Below, in pieces: positions 1 to 5,759 of a DNA stretch of 5,759 nt. Position 1 is the first letter of the stretch. Each line of letters opens with the position of its first letter. The DNA lies in contig CAJYRH010000024.1 in the NCBI GenBank assembly GCA_913776795.1, positions 1-5,759 of the forward strand, given 5' to 3'. The notes under the pieces were generated by a model. The model was not told the DNA's origin. It was given only the letters and a program-made list of their open reading frames with translations, and did not search any database. The translations under genes and the position numbers were made by a program. This DNA is from an uncultured Pseudorhodoferax sp. Lineage in GTDB: Bacteria; Pseudomonadota; Gammaproteobacteria; Burkholderiales; Burkholderiaceae.

Positions 1-1112
1 CCGGCATGGTGCTGGCCGACCTGGGCGCCGAGGTCATCAAGGTCGAGCCGATCGAGGGCGACAACACCCGTCGCCTGAAGGGCTCGGGCATCGGCTACTT
101 CCCGGTGTTCAACCGCAACAAGCAGAGCCTGGCGGTGGACCTCAAGTCCGCCGACGGGCAGGCCGTGGTGCGCCGTCTCGCGCTGCAGGCCGACATGCTG
201 CTGGAGAACTTCCGCGACGGCGGGCTGGCCCAGTACGGGCTGGACTACGCCGCGCTCGCGGCCGAGAACCCCGGCCTCGTCTACGTTTCGCTCAAGGGCT
301 TCCTGTCCGGCCCCTACAAGCAGCGCACGGCGCTCGACGAGGTCGTGCAGATGATGGGCGGCCTGGCGTACATCAACGGTGCGCCGGGTGCGCCGCGCCG
401 CGTGGCGCCCTCGGCCAACGACATCCTGGGCGGCACTTTCGGCGTGGTCGGCGCGCTGGCCGCGCTGCACGACCGCGCGCGCACGGGCCGCGGCCGCCAC
501 ATCCGCTCGGGCCTGTTCGAGAACAACCTGCTGCTGGTGGCCCAGTTCGTCGCCCAATTCCAGCTGACCGGCCAGGCGCCCCAGCCGCAGGGCGGCCAGC
601 GCAAGCCGCCATGGGGCGTGTACGACATCTTCGACACCACCGACGGCCGCGTCTTCGTGGCCGCCGTCAGCGACGCGCAGTGGCGCGCCTTCGCGCGCCG
701 CTTCATGCCGCCGCAATGGGGCGAGGACCAGCGCCTGGCCACCGCCGTGGGCCGCGAGGCCGCGCGCTCCTGGCTGGTGCCTGGCATCGCCGAGGTGCTG
801 AAGGCCTGGAACACGGCCGACCTGTGCCGCGCGCTGGAAGAGGCGCAGATCTCCTTCGGCCCGGTGCGCGAGCCGCACGACATGGTCAACGACCTGCACC
901 TGCGCGAAGGCGGTGCCCTGCTGCCCACCGACCTGCCCGACGGAGGCCACATCGATGCTGCCGCGCTGCCGATCGAGTTCGACGGCATGAAGGCCGGCAA
1001 GCGCCACGACCCGCCCGGCATCGGCGCGCACACGCGCGACGTGCTGCGCACGCTCGGCTACAACGAAGCCCAGATCGAGGCCATGCTGGCCGCCGGCACC
1101 GTGCGCGGCTGA
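1..1112 (+). CDS. CaiB/BaiF family (family III) CoA-transferase, 5'-truncated by window edge
   Basis: Enzymes of this family move CoA from an acyl-CoA donor to a free carboxylic acid in the cytoplasm, through an aspartyl-CoA anhydride intermediate. The reading frame is open from the first bases. The visible protein begins G-MVLADLGAEVIKVEP, the family's N-terminal CoA-binding signature, which normally lies ~25 residues into the protein. The ATG at 6 is therefore internal and the true start lies upstream. Counting from that Met, the segment SANDILGG at 136-143 matches the catalytic-Asp motif (CaiB Asp169 aligns with D139), and is followed by the usual AALHDRARTGRGRH stretch. The C-terminus (LGYNEAQIEAMLAAG) is typical, so the 3' end is intact; 368 visible residues plus the missing part give the usual ~395-400. 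It is the first visible gene of a three-gene operon, 39 bp before the Bug protein. Family membership is certain; the substrate is unknown, and succinyl-CoA-dependent activation of a dicarboxylate is only an inference from the neighbours. Confidence 0.95.
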   Translation, partial: GMVLADLGAEVIKVEPIEGDNTRRLKGSGIGYFPVFNRNKQSLAVDLKSADGQAVVRRLALQADMLLENFRDGGLAQYGLDYAALAAENPGLVYVSLKGFLSGPYKQRTALDEVVQMMGGLAYINGAPGAPRRVAPSANDILGGTFGVVGALAALHDRARTGRGRHIRSGLFENNLLLVAQFVAQFQLTGQAPQPQGGQRKPPWGVYDIFDTTDGRVFVAAVSDAQWRAFARRFMPPQWGEDQRLATAVGREAARSWLVPGIAEVLKAWNTADLCRALEEAQISFGPVREPHDMVNDLHLREGGALLPTDLPDGGHIDAAALPIEFDGMKAGKRHDPPGIGAHTRDVLRTLGYNEAQIEAMLAAGTVRG

Positions 1113-1135
1113 GCATTGCTGAACCACCACAGGAC

Positions 1136-1144
1136 AAGGAGGAG
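1136..1144 (+). promoter_or_regulatory. Strong Shine-Dalgarno for the Bug protein gene
   Basis: AAGGAGGAG is a near-perfect anti-16S match. Its AGGAGG core (1137-1142) lies 9 nt before the ATG at 1152. It fixes that start over the more upstream in-frame codons and indicates high translation, as expected for an abundant periplasmic binding protein. Confidence 0.85.
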
Positions 1145-1151
1145 ACACACC

Positions 1152-2138
1152 ATGCAACGCCGTACCCTGAACCTGCTCGCGGCCGCCGCCACACTGGCCG
1201 CCGCCCTGGGCGCCGCCGCGCCCGCCATCGCGCAGACGCCGGGATATCCGACCAAGCCGATCCGCATGATCATCCCGTCCACGCCCGGCGGCGGCACCGA
1301 CTTCATCGGCCGCCTGCTCTCTACCAGGCTGGCCGAAATGAACGGTTGGTCGGTGGTGCCGGACAACAAGCCCGGCGCCGGCACCGCGCTGGGCCTGGCC
1401 GAGGCCGCGCGCGCCCACCCGGCCGGCTACGACCTCGTGGTCGGCCAGACCGACAACGTCTCGCTGATCCCTCTGCTGCTCAAGGTGGCGTACGACCCGG
1501 TCAGGGACCTCACGCCGGTGGCCCTGGTCGCCACCACGCCCATGATCCTGGTCGTGCCCGAGAATTCTCCGTATCGAACCCTGAACGACATGGTGCAGGC
1601 GGCCAAGGCCGCGCCCGGCACGCTCAGCTACGGCACCTCGGGCACCGGCGGCGGCGCGCACATCAGCATGGAACTGCTGCAGGGGGCCGCCAACTTCAAG
1701 GTCCAGCATGTGCCGTACAAGGGATCCACCCCGGCACTGGCCGATGTGATGGGCGGCCACCTCGCGATGGCCGCCACCTCCATCTCCTCGGCCACCACGC
1801 TGCTCAAGTCCGGCAAGATGCGCGCTCTGGCCGTGACCTCGCCCAAGCGCGTGGCCGCCGTGCCCGAGGTACCCACCGTCGCCGAGGCCGGCCTGCAGCA
1901 CGCCGACTTCGTGACTTTCTACGGCATCTTCGCGCCGGCCGGCCTGCCGCAGCCGCTGCTGCAGCGCCTCAATGCCGACTTCAACAAGATCCTGGCCATG
2001 CCCGACGTGCGCAGCGCGCTGCAAGGCAACGGCCTGGAGCCGCAGCCGATCTCCCCCGAGGAATTCGCCGCCCTGGTCAAGGCCGACATCCAGAAGAACC
2101 GCGCCGTGATCCAGAGCGCCCACATCAAGGTGGAGTGA
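1152..2138 (+). CDS. Bug/TctC family tripartite tricarboxylate transporter substrate-binding protein
   Basis: This is a periplasmic solute-binding protein of 328 residues, the family's usual size, which captures small carboxylates (tricarboxylates, dicarboxylates or related acids) for a TctAB-type importer or for sensing. Residues 1-27 form a Sec signal peptide: MQRR, then an Ala/Leu core, then a likely cut at AIA|Q. The mature part opens with the Bug signature YPTKPIRMIIP..PGGGTD (32-50), whose Asp50 is the ligand-contacting position in known Bug structures. Further family blocks are DNKPGAG (71-77), LSYGTSGTGGGAH (158-170), VQHVPYKGSTPALADVMGG (185-202) and MRALAVTSPKRVAAVPEVPT (223-242). 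No TctA or TctB gene is visible, so the protein may work with membrane subunits encoded elsewhere, as is common in Burkholderiales. It lies between two CoA-thioester enzymes, which suggests its ligand is the acid they process. The family is certain; the ligand is not determined. Confidence 0.96.
   Translation: MQRRTLNLLAAAATLAAALGAAAPAIAQTPGYPTKPIRMIIPSTPGGGTDFIGRLLSTRLAEMNGWSVVPDNKPGAGTALGLAEAARAHPAGYDLVVGQTDNVSLIPLLLKVAYDPVRDLTPVALVATTPMILVVPENSPYRTLNDMVQAAKAAPGTLSYGTSGTGGGAHISMELLQGAANFKVQHVPYKGSTPALADVMGGHLAMAATSISSATTLLKSGKMRALAVTSPKRVAAVPEVPTVAEAGLQHADFVTFYGIFAPAGLPQPLLQRLNADFNKILAMPDVRSALQGNGLEPQPISPEEFAALVKADIQKNRAVIQSAHIKVE
2127..2135 (+). promoter_or_regulatory. Shine-Dalgarno of the lyase gene, embedded in the end of the Bug gene
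   Basis: AAGGTGGAG lies inside the last codons of the upstream gene, 8 nt before the ATG at 2144. The upstream stop (TGA, 2136-2138) falls between this site and the start codon. Ribosomes terminating on the Bug gene would uncover or reuse it, so translational coupling is likely. It supports 2144 as the start. Confidence 0.7.
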
Positions 2139-2143
2139 ACGCC

Positions 2144-3076
2144 ATGGCCAACGAAACCGTCTTGCCCGCCGTCACCGTCTGCGAGGTCGGCCCGCGCGAT
2201 GGCCTGCAGATGGCCCGCGACATCCTGCCCACCGACGTCAAGCTGCGCTGGATCCGCCAGCTCGCACAGGCCGGCCTGCGCGAGATCGAGGTCGGCAGCT
2301 TCGTCTCGCCCAAGCTCGTGCCGCAGATGGCCGACACCGACGCCGTGGTGCGCGGCGCGGTGCAGATCGAAGGCCTCACGGTGTGCGCGCTGGCGGGCAA
2401 CCTGCGCGGGGTGGTTGCAGCCCACGAGGCCGGCGCCCATGTCGTTGCGATTCCGATCTCGGTCAGCGACACGCACAGCCGCGCCAACGTCAACAAGAGC
2501 ACCGACGCCCAGATCGAGATGGTGCGCGCGGCCGTGGACTGGGTGCGCGCGCAGGCGCGGCCCATGCGCATCGACGTGGCCGCGGCCACTGCGTTCGGCT
2601 GCTCCATGGAAGGCCAGGTGCCGCTGCAGCGCGTGGTCGACGTGGCAGGCGCCCTGGCCGCCACCGGTGCCGATACCCTCGCGCTGGCCGACACCGTGGG
2701 CTACGCCCAGCCGGCGCAGGTGCGCGCCACGGTGCGCGCGGTGCGCGCCGAGATCGGCGCGCGGCTGACCAAGCTGCACCTGCACGACACCATGGGCCTG
2801 GGCCTGGCCAACGCGCTGGCGGGCCTGGACGAGGGCATCCGCGCCTTCGACAGCTGCCTGGGCGGGCTGGGCGGCTGCCCGTTCGCGCCCGGCGCCTCCG
2901 GCAACATCGTGACCGAGGACCTGGTCTTCATGCTGGAGTCCATGGGCTTGGGCACCGGCATCGACCTGGCGCAACTCGTGGCGGCCCGCCGGCTGCTGGC
3001 CGACGCCTTGCCCCGCGAAACGCTGCGCGGCGCGGTGGCCGTCGCCGGATTGCCCCGGACCTTCAGCGCGGCCTGA
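2144..3076 (+). CDS. Hydroxymethylglutaryl-CoA lyase-like enzyme (HMGL/DRE-TIM metallolyase family)
   Basis: The family cleaves a 3-hydroxy-acyl-CoA by a metal-dependent retro-aldol (Claisen) reaction; true HMG-CoA lyase yields acetyl-CoA and acetoacetate. The 310-residue protein has the complete active-site set of a TIM-barrel HMGL: EVGPRDGLQ at 14-22 (Arg18 and Asp19 equal human Arg41/Asp42), EVGSFVSPKLVPQM at 49-62 (Glu49 equals human Glu72), LHLHDT at 211-216 (metal ligands His212 and His214), and GLGGCPFAPGASGN at 241-254 (catalytic Cys245 and metal ligand Asn254, then the TEDLV continuation). The frame stays open far upstream (to 611), but the ATG at 2144 has a Shine-Dalgarno and begins exactly where family homology does. 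It lies 5 nt after the Bug gene, so it is co-transcribed. The residues before the catalytic Cys (DSCLGGLGG rather than the DSSVAGLGG of human lyase) place it in a bacterial subgroup whose substrate may not be HMG-CoA; citramalyl-CoA-like substrates are an alternative. Catalytic competence is likely, the exact substrate unknown. Confidence 0.93.
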   Translation: MANETVLPAVTVCEVGPRDGLQMARDILPTDVKLRWIRQLAQAGLREIEVGSFVSPKLVPQMADTDAVVRGAVQIEGLTVCALAGNLRGVVAAHEAGAHVVAIPISVSDTHSRANVNKSTDAQIEMVRAAVDWVRAQARPMRIDVAAATAFGCSMEGQVPLQRVVDVAGALAATGADTLALADTVGYAQPAQVRATVRAVRAEIGARLTKLHLHDTMGLGLANALAGLDEGIRAFDSCLGGLGGCPFAPGASGNIVTEDLVFMLESMGLGTGIDLAQLVAARRLLADALPRETLRGAVAVAGLPRTFSAA

Positions 3077-3120
3077 GCCGCCCGCCGCGCCTGCGGCACA
3101 CAGCCCGGACATGGCCGCGC

Positions 3121-3150
3121 CGCCTGCCTGCCGGTGGGCCGGCGCAGGCG
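3121..3150 (+). terminator. GC-rich hairpin, possible transcription terminator without a T-tract
   Basis: CGCCTGC (3121-3127) pairs with GCAGGCG (3144-3150). Inside it, GCCGG (3130-3134) pairs with CCGGC (3139-3143) around a TGGG loop, with CT (3128-3129) as a two-base bulge on the left arm. This gives 12 base pairs, nearly all G-C, starting 44 bp after the lyase stop codon. The following bases (TCTGCTACAAA) are not a T-run on either strand, so it is not a canonical intrinsic terminator. It could end or protect the metabolic operon's transcript, or act in the kinase leader if a promoter lies upstream. Confidence 0.4.
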
Positions 3151-3265
3151 TCTGCTACAAACGGTGCCGCCCGCAGGCTGCGCGGTTGCCGCGTGCACAG
3201 CTCCTTGGTGCAACATGGCTTCCACGCACCGGCCGGCCTCGGGCCCACTGTTCCCCGCCTGCCAC

Positions 3266-3270
3266 TGGAG
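3266..3270 (+). promoter_or_regulatory. Ribosome binding site of the sensor kinase gene
   Basis: TGGAG lies 7 nt before the ATG at 3278. An in-frame TGA at 3272-3274, just after this site, closes the frame upstream. The ATG at 3278 is therefore the first possible ATG start of the kinase. Confidence 0.65.
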
Positions 3271-3277
3271 CTGACGC

Positions 3278-5759
<2,482 letters not shown>

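Larger units (their letters stand above)
3077..3277 (+). other. Intergenic gap between metabolic operon and sensor kinase
   Basis: This 201-bp stretch has no credible gene. The only ATG-led frame (from 3111) is low-complexity GC-rich sequence that runs into the kinase gene out of frame. It contains the hairpin at 3121-3150, a smaller CGCGG-TTG-CCGCG inverted repeat at 3181-3193, and the kinase ribosome binding site. I see no convincing -35/-10 pair: TACAAA at 3156-3161 is the nearest -10-like hexamer but has no -35 partner. The gap length suggests the kinase has its own promoter. Confidence 0.6.

Noticed and set aside
6..8. ATG at 6 as the true start of the CoA-transferase
   Set aside because: The frame is open before it, and the Met lies within the conserved GMVLADLGAEVIKVE motif, which is normally preceded by ~25 residues including the first beta strand.
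611..2143. Upstream extension of the lyase frame, suggesting a fusion protein
   Set aside because: The extension is the out-of-frame shadow of the CoA-transferase and Bug genes: an Arg/Ala/His-rich translation without domains. HMGL homology and a ribosome binding site both mark 2144 as the start.
1919..3112. Reverse-strand open frame (397 codons) opposite the lyase gene
   Set aside because: Same antisense effect: the translation is low-complexity and rich in Gly, Ala, His and Arg, with no family motif, and it covers a gene with a complete HMGL active site.
3156..3161. TACAAA as a promoter -10 box for the kinase
   Set aside because: No -35-like hexamer at 16-18 bp upstream (that position lies in the GC hairpin), and the match to TATAAT is weak.

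Overview
The window is GC-rich (strong G/C preference at third codon positions). It carries four forward-strand genes and no convincing reverse-strand gene. A Bug/TctC-type solute-binding protein lies between a family III CoA-transferase and an HMG-CoA-lyase-like enzyme, followed by a large multi-PAS sensor kinase. This content and the codon use suggest a betaproteobacterium of the order Burkholderiales (Comamonadaceae- or Alcaligenaceae-like), where Bug proteins are greatly expanded. The taxonomic call is inference from gene content and composition only.

Layout: (1) 1-1112, a CaiB/BaiF family CoA-transferase lacking its first ~25 codons because the window opens inside it; (2) 1152-2138, a complete periplasmic Bug/TctC binding protein with a Sec signal peptide; (3) 2144-3076, a complete hydroxymethylglutaryl-CoA-lyase-like aldolase; (4) a 201-bp gap holding a strong GC hairpin (3121-3150); (5) 3278 to the window end, the first 827 codons of a membrane-bound sensor histidine kinase (Cache sensor, two PAS domains, HisKA, HATPase_c), cut off in the ATP-binding domain.

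Genes 1-3 are tightly packed (39-bp and 5-bp gaps, each next gene with its own Shine-Dalgarno) and are very probably one operon. Together they suggest a small carboxylate-catabolism module. The Bug protein would capture an organic acid in the periplasm, the CoA-transferase would activate it to a CoA thioester, and the HMGL-fold lyase would split the thioester into a shorter acyl-CoA plus a keto acid. A branched 3-hydroxy-dicarboxylate such as 3-hydroxy-3-methylglutarate or citramalate would fit, but the substrate cannot be read from the sequence. The membrane components (TctA/TctB) that a Bug protein would normally serve are not in the window.

The sensor kinase is separated by the gap and hairpin and probably has its own transcription unit. 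Its periplasmic domain resembles the dCache domains of DctB-like carboxylate sensors, so a regulatory link to the upstream module is possible but unproven. Overall this looks like ordinary Burkholderiales chromosomal metabolism plus signalling. I see no mobile elements, CRISPR arrays, RNA genes or defence systems.
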